Shown one piece after another: positions 57,401-59,510 of a stretch of DNA of 64,000 nucleotides. The stretch lies in contig OW121848.1 in assembly GCA_933228895.1 (NCBI GenBank), forward strand, positions 155,078,688 through 155,142,687. Reading direction: 5' to 3'. How positions within the stretch are numbered: position 1 is the stretch's first letter; each line of letters starts with the position of its first letter. The DNA is from Platycnemis pennipes (Eukaryota; Arthropoda; Insecta; Odonata; Platycnemididae). Made by a program: the position numbers and the translations under genes. The notes below the pieces were generated by a model. It worked only from the letters and a program-made list of their open reading frames with translations, was not told where the DNA came from and did no database searches.

Positions 57401-59510
57401 TGATTTATAAATATGACAATACTAAGGAAAATCTTGAGATTACTCATGAAATGCAATGTTTGTAGATCCTCGGACCTTTATAACATTTAGTATCTACTTA
57501 CGTAATACACATTACTATTAAAGTAATATAACCCAGGCAAAAGCATTGCAAAAGTCTATAATTGCCATTAATGCTTATACCTACCCCAAGGTAAAAAGAT
57601 TTAATAGGTTTTACCTAAGTGCTTTCTATACCATGAATATCACATACTTTTTTTTATTTCTACAGATGTTCTTGGCATTATTTGTGGGAAGGTGTGCCTT
57701 TTAAAGACTTGGAAAATACAAAATGGAGCAGCGGTGCATACGTGGGCAAGAAAATGGCTATAAATGGAATATGCGAGTGTAAATTAATTTCTGTTTTATT
57801 TTCCTGATTGCTCTTTTTTCAAGTATTTTATTGGCCAATAAAATGTTATTTTTAACGTCAAAGAGGTAGTATTCATTTCACAATCAGTATAACATTTTAA
57901 AGGTATTTATTGGGCTAATTGAACTAAGCAATTCAGTTGAAATGGTCAAATTTTAAGTGTTTCAATTAAGGGTTTAAATTTCAAGTTCATATTTATATTC
58001 ATCCTCCCTTGAATAATTGCCCCTTTATTCCAGTTTATCAATTTTTATTATACACCACTCAAGAGAATTGAGGTATTAAGTAACTACTATGTTAACATTT
58101 GAATGTGCTGTTAAGTGTCCATTAACTTTAATTATGTTACAGTAGTATCTGTCTTGTGAAGTATGTATGATATATTTGAATACCATGTGGAAATGTGTTG
58201 AGCAGAGGTGGATTCCACGTTGCAATGGCGTGGGACCTACGTGGAAATTTATTTGGGAATGATGTGGGACCAATGTGGAAATTATGTGGGACCCACGTGG
58301 AAATGATGTGGGACCCACGTGGAAATTATGTGGATCCCACGTGGAAATTAGTAGGTTAAAGAATTATGGTGGAATCCACGTGGATTTCATGCGGAATCCA
58401 CGTGGAATCAATGTGGATCCCACGTGGAAATAGTAGGTTAAAGAATTATGGTGGAATCCACGTGGATTTCATGCGGAATCCATGTGGAATCAATGTGGAT
58501 CCCACGTGGAAATTTGGCATCTTGGTGGAAATTTTGTGGATCTGGTGACCATATTCACGTGGATTCCACCTAGAATTTCCACGCACATTTCCACGTGGAA
58601 CCCGCGTGGAATCCACCAACTTGTTCTCACTGGGTGCAAATAAAGACAATGCCATTAAAGTTCATTCCAGTATTTTATTTCTGTATTTCCTAAAAGTAAC
58701 TGTGAGAATAATAAGTGATATGTTTAGTAGAAATAGGAAAAGCAGGCATTGAAATATATTAAAAACATATAGATGATACATATTTGGAAGTGATAGTAGA
58801 TGTTTTCCAGATATACATAGAGGATAATGTAGATATTTCGTGGATGTTTAATTAATGTTTTGTTCTTCATGGGTCCATTGGAAATGCCTTAAGTTACAAT
58901 AAACATGAAGTTAAATCAGCTGAATTACAAATCGGATAAGTGCTTTTATATGTTTGTTGATGTCATGAGTATGAGAAATTTACTAACATAAACGTTCTCA
59001 GAGAAATCTTGGTTTTATAAAACTGAGATAATAATAACAGTGGTGGAACGCAAAGGAGAGATTATCAAGATAATAATTTTAAGGGAGATAATGTAAACTG
59101 CGATAATTGGAAATTTTACCATCATTGGTGAAACTGGCCCTTAGTCTTTGATTTTGAACTTGATTTTTTAAATATTACATATTATATCAGTTAAGAATAT
59201 ATGTAGTATAAACACAATTGCATACTATCACAGTGCACCTATTAGAACATCATGGTATCCTGAAATTCGATTCAATTCTCAAATCAAAAGATATTATTTT
59301 TTTGAATCTTTGGTCAAAATATACATGTTAAAATGCAGTGACACACACAAGTTGATGAAAGCCTGTGTCCAGGTGGTCACGGTTCCCTACCTGCCCTTGT
59401 CCAGGTGACATTGGGAGTTGGTGCACCAGCCGCCTGGCAGGTGAAAGTGGCATCCTTCCCATCCAAAATGGTCAAGTTCTGGGGCGGGTGCTCCATCTGG
59501 GGGGCCGAGG
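2980..59510 (-). CDS. sdk: Sidekick cell-adhesion protein, 34 exons, 5' part outside the window
   Basis: Spliced gene on the minus strand. The 34 exons listed below sum to 6011 nt, giving 2002 residues and a TGA stop (2980-2982). Seen: two Ig domains (residues about 1-200), thirteen FN3 domains (about 200-1689), a hydrophobic helix (about 1714-1736), and a tail with the segment [16 protein letters not shown] and the C-terminus GFSSFV. From family knowledge, thirteen FN3 repeats followed by one helix and this C-terminal hexapeptide define Sidekick. Sidekick is a homophilic adhesion protein that directs lamina-specific synapses in vertebrates and marks tricellular junctions in flies. The hexapeptide binds PDZ scaffolds of the MAGI type. 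The family has six Ig domains, so about four Ig domains and the signal peptide lie upstream of base 64000. All junctions keep phase and no frameshift or internal stop was seen. Dscam and other Ig/FN3 proteins are excluded by domain count and tail. Confidence 0.97.
3740..4990. other. CpG-rich anomaly inside the last sdk intron
   Basis: About 1.2 kb with many CpG dinucleotides and lower AT content than the surrounding intron. It includes stretches such as those near 4070-4300 and 4740-4790. Plus- and minus-strand reading frames here show no family resemblance. It could be a young inserted repeat, an internal promoter or a noncoding transcript. Its right part contains the degenerate tandem repeat annotated separately. 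A T- and A-rich simple tract (3541-3720) borders it on the left. Confidence 0.5.
4440..4632. repeat. five-copy degenerate repeat of GAAGGTGACGCCGTG
   Basis: Copies of GAAGGTGACGCCGTG, or close variants, begin near 4441, 4485, 4522, 4581 and 4618. Spacers of about 20-45 bases differ, several containing AAAGGGTATTTTT. Read on the minus strand the core encodes HGVTF, giving an open frame of 125 codons over 4435-4812. The frame most likely stays open because of the repeat. Confidence 0.7.
5870..6015 (-). mobile_element. possible tRNA-derived SINE fragment
   Basis: The minus strand carries TTGCTCTATTGGTAGAG, resembling a tRNA D-arm and A box. No convincing B box follows at the right spacing, so the assignment is weak. 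Confidence 0.25.
7080..7510 (-). pseudogene. decayed non-LTR retrotransposon reverse-transcriptase fragment
   Basis: Minus-strand translation, across several stops and frameshifts, gives the order [18 protein letters not shown], then [14 protein letters not shown], then [20 protein letters not shown]. This is the GPDGIP(x)KxLK ... FPxxxKxAxVxPIxKKG signature at the start of Jockey/CR1-type reverse transcriptases. The relic is old and cannot be functional. The clade cannot be fixed. Confidence 0.7.
8027..8373 (-). CDS. sdk: sdk exon 33: cytoplasmic domain, first part
   Basis: The acceptor is TTTGCAG and the donor GTTAGA (weak); phase 1 in, phase 0 out. It encodes residues 1744-1859. It opens with the helical, family-conserved [10 protein letters not shown] and [11 protein letters not shown] poly-glycine stretch, the conserved [16 protein letters not shown], an acidic run (EDEDEEEEG) and YDENPDDSS then TEKPSEISS follow. 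The proline-rich and serine-rich sites are candidate scaffold and kinase contacts. Confidence 0.95.
8374..9774 (-). other. sdk intron 32-33, nothing recognised
   Basis: AT-rich intron, including an AT tract near 8916-8951 and a modestly GC-richer patch at 9590-9690. No gene or bounded repeat was found. Confidence 0.6.
9775..9937 (-). CDS. sdk: sdk exon 32: juxtamembrane and transmembrane segment
   Basis: The acceptor is AATTGCAG and the donor GTAAGT; phase 0 in, phase 1 out. It encodes residues 1690-1743. A short extracellular stem ([14 protein letters not shown]) leads into about 22 hydrophobic residues ([17 protein letters not shown] in the core) and a basic stop-transfer cluster KSKSYKYK. 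This orientation puts the Ig and FN3 domains outside the cell. Confidence 0.96.
10229..10386 (-). CDS. sdk: sdk exon 31: FN3-13, second half
   Basis: The acceptor is GTTTCAG and the donor GTGAGT; phase 1 in, phase 0 out. It encodes residues 1637-1689. [17 protein letters not shown] is the F/G-strand signature of the last FN3 domain. Confidence 0.95.
10387..12431 (-). other. sdk intron 30-31, one fold-back element
   Basis: Nothing recognised outside the inverted repeat at 11783-11941. Confidence 0.6.
11783..11941. mobile_element. fold-back element, about 65-base arms
   Basis: The left arm begins GTTTCCTTCCACAGATTT and returns as AAATCTGTCGAAGGAAAC. The centre is AT-poor with GGTACC repeats. 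Both arms contain GTCATCATCAGG or its near-complement. It looks like a small MITE. No target-site duplication was assigned. Confidence 0.75.
12432..12561 (-). CDS. sdk: sdk exon 30: FN3-13, first half
   Basis: The acceptor is TTTGCAG and the donor GTAAGC; phase 0 in, phase 1 out. It encodes residues 1594-1636: [10 protein letters not shown], the B strand [11 protein letters not shown], and [11 protein letters not shown]. Confidence 0.95.
13365..13540 (-). CDS. sdk: sdk exon 29: FN3-12, second half
   Basis: The acceptor is CACACAG and the donor GTGGGT; phase 1 in, phase 0 out. It encodes residues 1535-1593. RFSKQVKQ begins the exon and [17 protein letters not shown] is the F/G-strand signature. 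Confidence 0.95.
14050..14345. mobile_element. head-to-head pair of tRNA-derived SINE units
   Basis: The plus copy (about 14232-14345) has an A-box-like TAGCTTAATTAGTATAG and a B box GGTTCAAATCC. The minus copy (about 14050-14167) has the B box GGTTCGAATCC and the same TAGCTTAATTAGTATAG. Both carry the lead TAGAGTTCC and CCTCAGTAGC. They form an inverted repeat around a unique centre of about 60 bases. Confidence 0.7.
14569..14710 (-). CDS. sdk: sdk exon 28: FN3-12, first half
   Basis: The acceptor is ATTCCAG and the donor GTAAGT; phase 0 in, phase 1 out. It encodes residues 1488-1534, with [11 protein letters not shown], the B strand [13 protein letters not shown], and LGYVVAYE. The intron above it (5.1 kb) holds the hAT element. 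Confidence 0.95.
17730..18300. other. GC- and CpG-rich segment inside the hAT element
   Basis: It contains several CpGs, GGGGCGGGG and CCCCGCCCAG runs (GC-box-like) and no repeat identity I recognise. It could be promoter-like cargo captured by the element. No transcript evidence is available from the sequence. Confidence 0.35.
18520..18713 (+). other. apparent 3'-terminal coding exon and polyA signal within the hAT element
   Basis: Plus strand: an open stretch with no in-frame start ends ...[15 protein letters not shown], then [11 protein letters not shown] and TAA (18647-18649). AATAAA follows at 18708-18713. An acidic run followed by a basic patch and a nearby polyA signal resembles the last exon of a captured gene or of a lost transposase. 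The protein family was not recognised. Confidence 0.35.
19785..19997 (-). CDS. sdk: sdk exon 27: FN3-11, end, with a poly-Glu insertion
   Basis: The acceptor is CCCGCAG and the donor GTGCGT; phase 0 at both ends. It encodes residues 1417-1487. Two glutamate runs (VEEEEELL and [11 protein letters not shown]) precede the conserved strands [19 protein letters not shown] and AGDGPRSSP. Confidence 0.95.
20545..20694 (-). CDS. sdk: sdk exon 26: FN3-11, middle, with a basic insertion
   Basis: The acceptor is ATTCCAG and the donor GTAAGT; phase 0 at both ends. It encodes residues 1367-1416. IFYVVVE continues the C strand. About twenty residues rich in Arg and Lys ([17 protein letters not shown]) follow, then an acidic end. 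The basic cluster is not a general FN3 feature. Confidence 0.93.
21958..21981 (-). CDS. sdk: candidate 24-nt alternative microexon of sdk (EPEITGYK)
   Basis: Seen: on the minus strand a pyrimidine-rich tract ending TATTCGGAG is followed by 24 nt encoding EPEITGYK and then GTTTGT. Inserted between exon 25 (ending LLGYK) and exon 26 (starting IFYVVVE), it keeps phase 0 at both ends and repeats the (I/L)xGYK C-strand motif. Inference: an optional exon lengthening or varying FN3-11. The splice sites are weak, so coincidence is possible. The residue and phase counts in this annotation exclude it. Confidence 0.4.
22340..22376. repeat. perfect 11-bp inverted repeat
   Basis: GCTCAGGGCCC and GGGCCCTGAGC flank a 15-base AT-rich loop. 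It could be a decayed element or an RNA hairpin; nothing more can be said. Confidence 0.6.
24647..24889 (-). CDS. sdk: sdk exon 25: end of FN3-10, start of FN3-11
   Basis: The acceptor is GATGCAG and the donor GTGAGC; phase 0 at both ends. It encodes residues 1286-1366. [17 protein letters not shown] closes FN3-10. [15 protein letters not shown] to LLGYK opens FN3-11. Confidence 0.95.
25946..26215 (+). mobile_element. tRNA-derived SINE
   Basis: An A-box-like GTGGCCTAGTGGGTAG and a B-box-like GGTTCAAATTC (25999-26009) lie at tRNA spacing, followed by a body of about 200 bases. The head resembles the SINE at 40500. Confidence 0.65.
26489..26706 (-). CDS. sdk: sdk exon 24: FN3-10, first half
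   Basis: The acceptor is GATCAG and the donor GTAAGT; phase 1 in, phase 0 out. It encodes residues 1213-1285, with APSRAVENV, the B strand VRVDWTPL, an inserted glycine-rich loop (GGKGGAGAW), YRVRYRP and a proline-rich stretch. Confidence 0.94.
26848..27020. mobile_element. pogo/Tc1-type MITE with TA duplication
   Basis: The ends are CAGTCAAGCCC and GGGCTTGACAG, flanked by TA on both sides (26846-26847 and 27021-27022). The interior is AT-rich with repeated TATAACGAA-like motifs. It is 173 bases long and carries no gene. Confidence 0.85.
27480..28030. other. higher-CpG patch within an intron, possibly an inserted repeat
   Basis: It contains TTTCTCGAGTTATCAGCGGC and GACGTCA motifs and a GC-richer block at 27640-27830. 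This is unlike the neighbouring AT-rich intron. No termini were identified. Confidence 0.35.
28084..28178. mobile_element. small fold-back element beside exon 23
   Basis: GAAAATGTCCAAAGACCGG and its near-complement CCAGTCTTCGGACATTTTC enclose an AT-rich centre. It lies about 37 bases from exon 23's donor end. Confidence 0.65.
28215..28465 (-). CDS. sdk: sdk exon 23: FN3-9, remainder
   Basis: The acceptor is ATTCCAG and the donor GTGAGT; phase 2 in, phase 1 out. It encodes residues 1129-1212. YYTVQ continues the C strand and [17 protein letters not shown] is the F/G-strand signature. The intervening loop is rich in glycine and acidic residues. The exon is much more GC-rich than its flanks. 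Confidence 0.95.
29274..29302. repeat. (ATT)n tract, possibly a non-LTR retrotransposon tail
   Basis: GGGACTAATAAATTTTATTATTATTATTATTA. A polyadenylation-like AATAAA followed by (ATT)n is a common 3' end of insect non-LTR elements. No upstream coding part was seen. Confidence 0.55.
29588..29656 (-). CDS. sdk: sdk exon 22: FN3-9, B strand
   Basis: This is a 69-nt exon. The acceptor is CATGCAG and the donor GTATGA; phase 2 in, phase 2 out. It encodes residues 1106-1128, including [17 protein letters not shown], a strong match to the Sidekick family pattern. Confidence 0.93.
30138..30284 (-). CDS. sdk: sdk exon 21: end of FN3-8, start of FN3-9
   Basis: The acceptor is GCGGCAG and the donor GTCAGC; phase 2 in, phase 2 out. 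It encodes residues 1057-1105. [17 protein letters not shown] closes FN3-8, and PPQPPSAP opens FN3-9. Confidence 0.94.
30800..30980 (-). CDS. sdk: sdk exon 20: FN3-8, first half
   Basis: The acceptor is TTTGCAG and the donor GTAAGG; phase 1 in, phase 2 out. It encodes residues 997-1056, with VPGPPSNV, the B-strand tryptophan in RIIWDVP, and LAYKVSYH. Confidence 0.95.
31324..31402 (-). CDS. sdk: sdk exon 19: FN3-7, G strand
   Basis: This is a 79-nt exon. The acceptor is ATTCAG and the donor GTGAGA; phase 0 in, phase 1 out. It encodes residues 971-996. [15 protein letters not shown] is the F/G-strand signature. Confidence 0.93.
31403..33389 (-). other. sdk intron 18-19, short tandem repeat near its start
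   Basis: AT-rich. Apart from the tandem repeat at 33256-33355, no gene or element was recognised. Confidence 0.55.
33256..33355. repeat. 46-base tandem duplication next to exon 18
   Basis: Two copies of a 46-base unit beginning CTAAATACATTT and containing CAGATTACAAGCACTC occur at 33256-33301 and 33302-33347. They differ at two bases, and an 8-base third start follows. It ends 34 bases from exon 18's donor side. Confidence 0.85.
33390..33461 (-). CDS. sdk: sdk exon 18: FN3-7, small middle exon
   Basis: This is a 72-nt exon. The acceptor is GTTACAG and the donor GTGAGC; phase 0 at both ends. It encodes residues 947-970, from YKEIPSNAT to LRKYVTYQ, the E to F strands. Confidence 0.92.
33579..33733 (-). 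CDS. sdk: sdk exon 17: FN3-7, first half
   Basis: The acceptor is CAAACAG and the donor GTACAG; phase 1 in, phase 0 out. It encodes residues 895-946, with [11 protein letters not shown], the B-strand tryptophan in VVVRWGDVP, and EGFKVAYYS. Confidence 0.94.
34096..35195. mobile_element. 1.1-kb fold-back element with long arms and an extra internal half-copy
   Basis: The left arm (about 34096-34317) starts GGAAAATAAAAGAATG and is matched in inverse orientation by about 34978-35195. A further copy, direct to the right arm, lies at about 34640-34795. The centre has a second inverted repeat with GTCCGGCTGTTGCTGATGCG (34520-34586). No transposase was found. Confidence 0.8.
35703..35915 (-). CDS. 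sdk: sdk exon 16: FN3-6, remainder
   Basis: Phase 1 in, phase 1 out; the donor is GTATGC. It encodes residues 824-894. [17 protein letters not shown] is the F/G-strand signature. Two tandem AG dinucleotides occur at the acceptor (TTCAGAG); only the first keeps the frame. Confidence 0.94.
36825..36928. mobile_element. fold-back MITE, about 50-base arms
   Basis: GGAGAAAACAAACTTTGC and its complement GCAAAGTTTGTTTTCTCC bracket a near-perfect hairpin with a loop of about four bases. It lies 81 bases from exon 15. Confidence 0.8.
37009..37090 (-). CDS. sdk: sdk exon 15: FN3-6, C strand
   Basis: This is an 82-nt exon. The acceptor is TTTCAG and the donor GTATGT; phase 0 in, phase 1 out. It encodes residues 797-823, including [13 protein letters not shown], a Sidekick-like C strand. 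Confidence 0.92.
37471..37519. repeat. 20-base tandem repeat, 2.5 copies
   Basis: The unit AAAAATTCTTACCACTAGTA occurs twice and then partially. Confidence 0.85.
37955..38410. mobile_element. possible decayed hAT-like element
   Basis: The left end reads TTAGAGATGGGCAACTCGG, similar to common hAT ends. It has repeated AATTACCGT and ACGGTAATTT motifs on both sides of the interval. The right terminus is not recognisable, so the call is weak. Confidence 0.3.
38697..38771 (-). CDS. sdk: sdk exon 14: FN3-6, A and B strands
   Basis: This is a 75-nt exon. The acceptor is CTTCACAG and the donor GTAAGT; phase 0 at both ends. It encodes residues 772-796, opening [12 protein letters not shown] and ending with the B-strand tryptophan in RVRWI. 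Confidence 0.93.
38896..39225. mobile_element. TTAA-flanked piggyBac-like MITE
   Basis: TTAACCCTTTTATTGCCAGTG at the left is matched by CACTGGCAGTAAAAGGGTTAA at the right. Internal subterminal inverted copies include GTGCGAAAACTGC and GCAGTTTTCGCAC. TTAA targets and CCCTTT ends point to the piggyBac superfamily. It has no coding capacity. Confidence 0.85.
39687..39838. mobile_element. fold-back MITE, about 65-base arms
   Basis: GTAGGAAATTCCAAAACTGCC and its near-complement end the element. The loop is about 15-20 bases and contains ACCTGGACCGGG. It abuts the next element. Confidence 0.8.
39876..40373. mobile_element. terminal-inverted-repeat element, about 0.5 kb
   Basis: The ends are GGGTTATTTTGTAATCTCAC and the exact complement GTGAGATTACAAAATAACCC. 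The interior is CpG-richer than the intron. The superfamily was not assigned, because no clear target duplication was found. Confidence 0.75.
40495..40660 (+). mobile_element. tRNA-derived SINE
   Basis: An A-box-like TAGCGTAGTGGTCTGCGCAG and a perfect B box GGTTCGATTCC (40555-40565) are present. It is not a functional tRNA, because no acceptor-stem pairing was found. Confidence 0.7.
40772..40954 (-). CDS. sdk: sdk exon 13: FN3-5, second half
   Basis: The acceptor is TTTCCAG and the donor GTGAGA; phase 0 at both ends. It encodes residues 711-771. [17 protein letters not shown] is the F/G-strand signature, and the linker ends TFQTIQ. Confidence 0.95.
42470..42632. repeat. dispersed repeat, copy A
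   Basis: It shares ACCCAAAACGC, TTAAAGTCATA and TTTTTGGCTCC in order with 45580-45742. It is a diverged copy of one old element, probably a Tc1/pogo-type remnant. Confidence 0.6.
42635..42880 (+). mobile_element. SINE-like element
   Basis: CCCAGGTTTGAAATCCGGC resembles a B box with one extra base. A body with CAGATGGGATGTAGAGTC and GGACCCCTTGGTATC follows, as in common arthropod tRNA-SINEs. Confidence 0.5.
43144..43353 (-). CDS. sdk: sdk exon 12: end of FN3-4 and start of FN3-5
   Basis: The acceptor is TTTGCAG and the donor GTAAGA; phase 0 at both ends. It encodes residues 641-710. [16 protein letters not shown] closes FN3-4, and [13 protein letters not shown] to KWTVE opens FN3-5. Confidence 0.95.
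43445..43704 (-). CDS. sdk: sdk exon 11: FN3-4, first part
   Basis: The acceptor is CCGCAG and the donor GTGGGT; phase 1 in, phase 0 out. It encodes residues 554-640: the B strand [13 protein letters not shown] and IIGYGLRYS, followed by an inserted acidic loop (SEEEGENG) and VENLR. A 91-base intron precedes exon 12. Confidence 0.94.
44344..44580 (-). CDS. sdk: sdk exon 10: FN3-3, second half
   Basis: The acceptor is GCTATAG and the donor GTGAGG; phase 1 in, phase 1 out. It encodes residues 475-553. The F/G-strand signature is [17 protein letters not shown]. The first forty residues are acidic and serine-rich and form a long C-E loop. Confidence 0.92.
45580..45742. repeat. dispersed repeat, copy B
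   Basis: Partner of 42470-42632. It is bordered on the right by minus-strand ACAGTAAATGCTTCATATAA, a Tc1/pogo-like end. Confidence 0.6.
45966..46097 (-). CDS. sdk: sdk exon 9: FN3-3, first half
   Basis: The acceptor is TTTGCAG and the donor GTAAAG; phase 1 in, phase 1 out. It encodes residues 431-474: VPEAPPTQV, the B strand [10 protein letters not shown], and QGYKLQAW. Confidence 0.94.
46628..46754 (-). CDS. sdk: sdk exon 8: FN3-2, second half
   Basis: The acceptor is CTCTAG and the donor GTGAGT; phase 0 in, phase 1 out. It encodes residues 389-430. [17 protein letters not shown] is the F/G-strand signature. Confidence 0.95.
48108..48286 (-). CDS. sdk: sdk exon 7: FN3-2, first half
   Basis: The acceptor is TCTCCAG; phase 1 in, phase 0 out. 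It encodes residues 329-388, opening [11 protein letters not shown], with the B-strand tryptophan in IIVQWQPP and ending RNITNE. The donor GAG/GTTGGC departs from consensus at +3 and +5, but the family continuation (NE then AQRN in exon 8) supports it. Confidence 0.93.
48815..49051 (-). CDS. sdk: sdk exon 6: FN3-1, second half
   Basis: The acceptor is TTTTCAG and the donor GTGAGT; phase 1 in, phase 1 out. It encodes residues 250-328. The F/G-strand signature [17 protein letters not shown] is typical of FN3. An acidic and glycine-rich loop ([14 protein letters not shown]) before the E strand is an expansion. Confidence 0.95.
49923..50045 (-). CDS. sdk: sdk exon 5: FN3-1, first half
   Basis: The acceptor is TTTCAG and the donor GTATTA; phase 1 in, phase 1 out. 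It encodes residues 209-249. It has the FN3 B-strand tryptophan in [11 protein letters not shown] and the strand [11 protein letters not shown], which is highly characteristic of Sidekick FN3-1. Confidence 0.95.
50272..50290. repeat. (TA)n microsatellite
   Basis: About nine TA units in intron 4-5. Confidence 0.85.
51900..52111 (-). CDS. sdk: sdk exon 4: second half of Ig6 and linker into FN3-1
   Basis: The acceptor is TTTGCAG and the donor GTGAGC; phase 2 in, phase 1 out. It encodes residues 138-208. The F-strand signature AGDAGTYSC completes the Ig fold. The stretch from PYAPVHV onward begins the first FN3 domain. Confidence 0.95.
52194..52320 (-). CDS. sdk: sdk exon 3: first half of the last Ig domain (Ig6)
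   Basis: The acceptor is a T-run followed by AG and the donor is GTAAGT; phase 1 in, phase 2 out. It encodes residues 96-137, with the B-strand cysteine in ATFQCKV and the C-strand tryptophan in VEWF. An 82-base intron separates it from exon 4. Confidence 0.95.
53908..54075 (-). CDS. sdk: sdk exon 2: second half of the same Ig domain
   Basis: The acceptor is CACGCAG and the donor GTAAGT; phase 1 in, phase 1 out. It encodes residues 40-95. The Ig signature SDAGEYVC supplies the F-strand cysteine that pairs with the one in exon 1. A glycine-rich loop (GGEGGGGR) sits between strands and looks like a lineage-specific expansion. The intron above it is 5.3 kb and carries the nested transposons. 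Confidence 0.95.
   Translation of the reverse strand: MVPWCLEERVEVGGCRWWREGACSWRQSGRVMLGSTSARAPMRLAPSPPLHSSRF
54601..54753 (+). CDS. small open frame in the left arm of the Harbinger-type element
   Basis: A 50-codon frame starts [15 protein letters not shown] and ends VDIFILN, then TAA. AATAAA overlaps the stop (54752-54757). It has a clean ATG, and no family was recognised. It may be a remnant first exon of an element protein or chance. Confidence 0.25.
   Translation: MAFRRFHELLLVINDTVDTFEPNYHNLRQLRGLRNVLIDLNPKVDIFILN
56256..56463. mobile_element. TTAA-flanked MITE nested in the inner element
   Basis: The left end, TTAAAGGTTGCTTTACATG, and the complement of the right end, TTAAGGCCGCTTTACGAGG, are similar. 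Both continue into ACAATTT and TTGTA motifs. TTAA flanks both sides. The ends are diverged, so it is older than its perfect-ended neighbours. Confidence 0.6.
56758..57842 (+). other. gene-like pieces inside the inner element
   Basis: ATG at 56758 opens a short frame ([15 protein letters not shown]) that runs to a donor-like GGTAAGT near 56826. An acceptor-like TACAG precedes 57666, and AATAAA occurs near 57838. These could be exons of an unidentified transcript; coding support is minimal. Confidence 0.2.
59391..59510 (-). CDS. sdk: sdk exon 1 of window: first half of Ig domain (Ig5 of the family)
   Basis: The acceptor is TTTCCAG and the donor is GTAGGG. It enters with two bases of a split codon and leaves in phase 1. 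It encodes residues 1-39, with the B-strand cysteine in TFTCQ, the C-strand tryptophan in NVTW, and the family-like lead-in [12 protein letters not shown] potential N-glycosylation site lies in NVTW. The preceding exon is not in the window. Confidence 0.93.

Larger units (their letters stand above)
55344..58634. mobile_element. inner inverted-repeat element rich in CACGTGG
   Basis: The ends are CCCAGTGAGAACA and TGTTCTCACTGGG. Both subterminal regions (55364-55545 and about 58200-58620) are packed with CCACGTGG, GGATTCCAC and GTGGAAAT units. An 82-base unit is tandemly duplicated (58351-58432 and 58433 to about 58514). The superfamily and target duplication are unresolved. No transposase was seen. 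Confidence 0.75.
54416..59140. mobile_element. PIF/Harbinger-type transposon carrying nested insertions
   Basis: The ends GGGCCAGTTTCACCAA and TTGGTGAAACTGGCCC are flanked by TTA on both sides (54413-54415 and 59141-59143). TTA/TAA duplications and GGGCC ends are Harbinger hallmarks. No DDE transposase is readable. An inner element (55344-58634) takes up most of its length. Confidence 0.88.
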
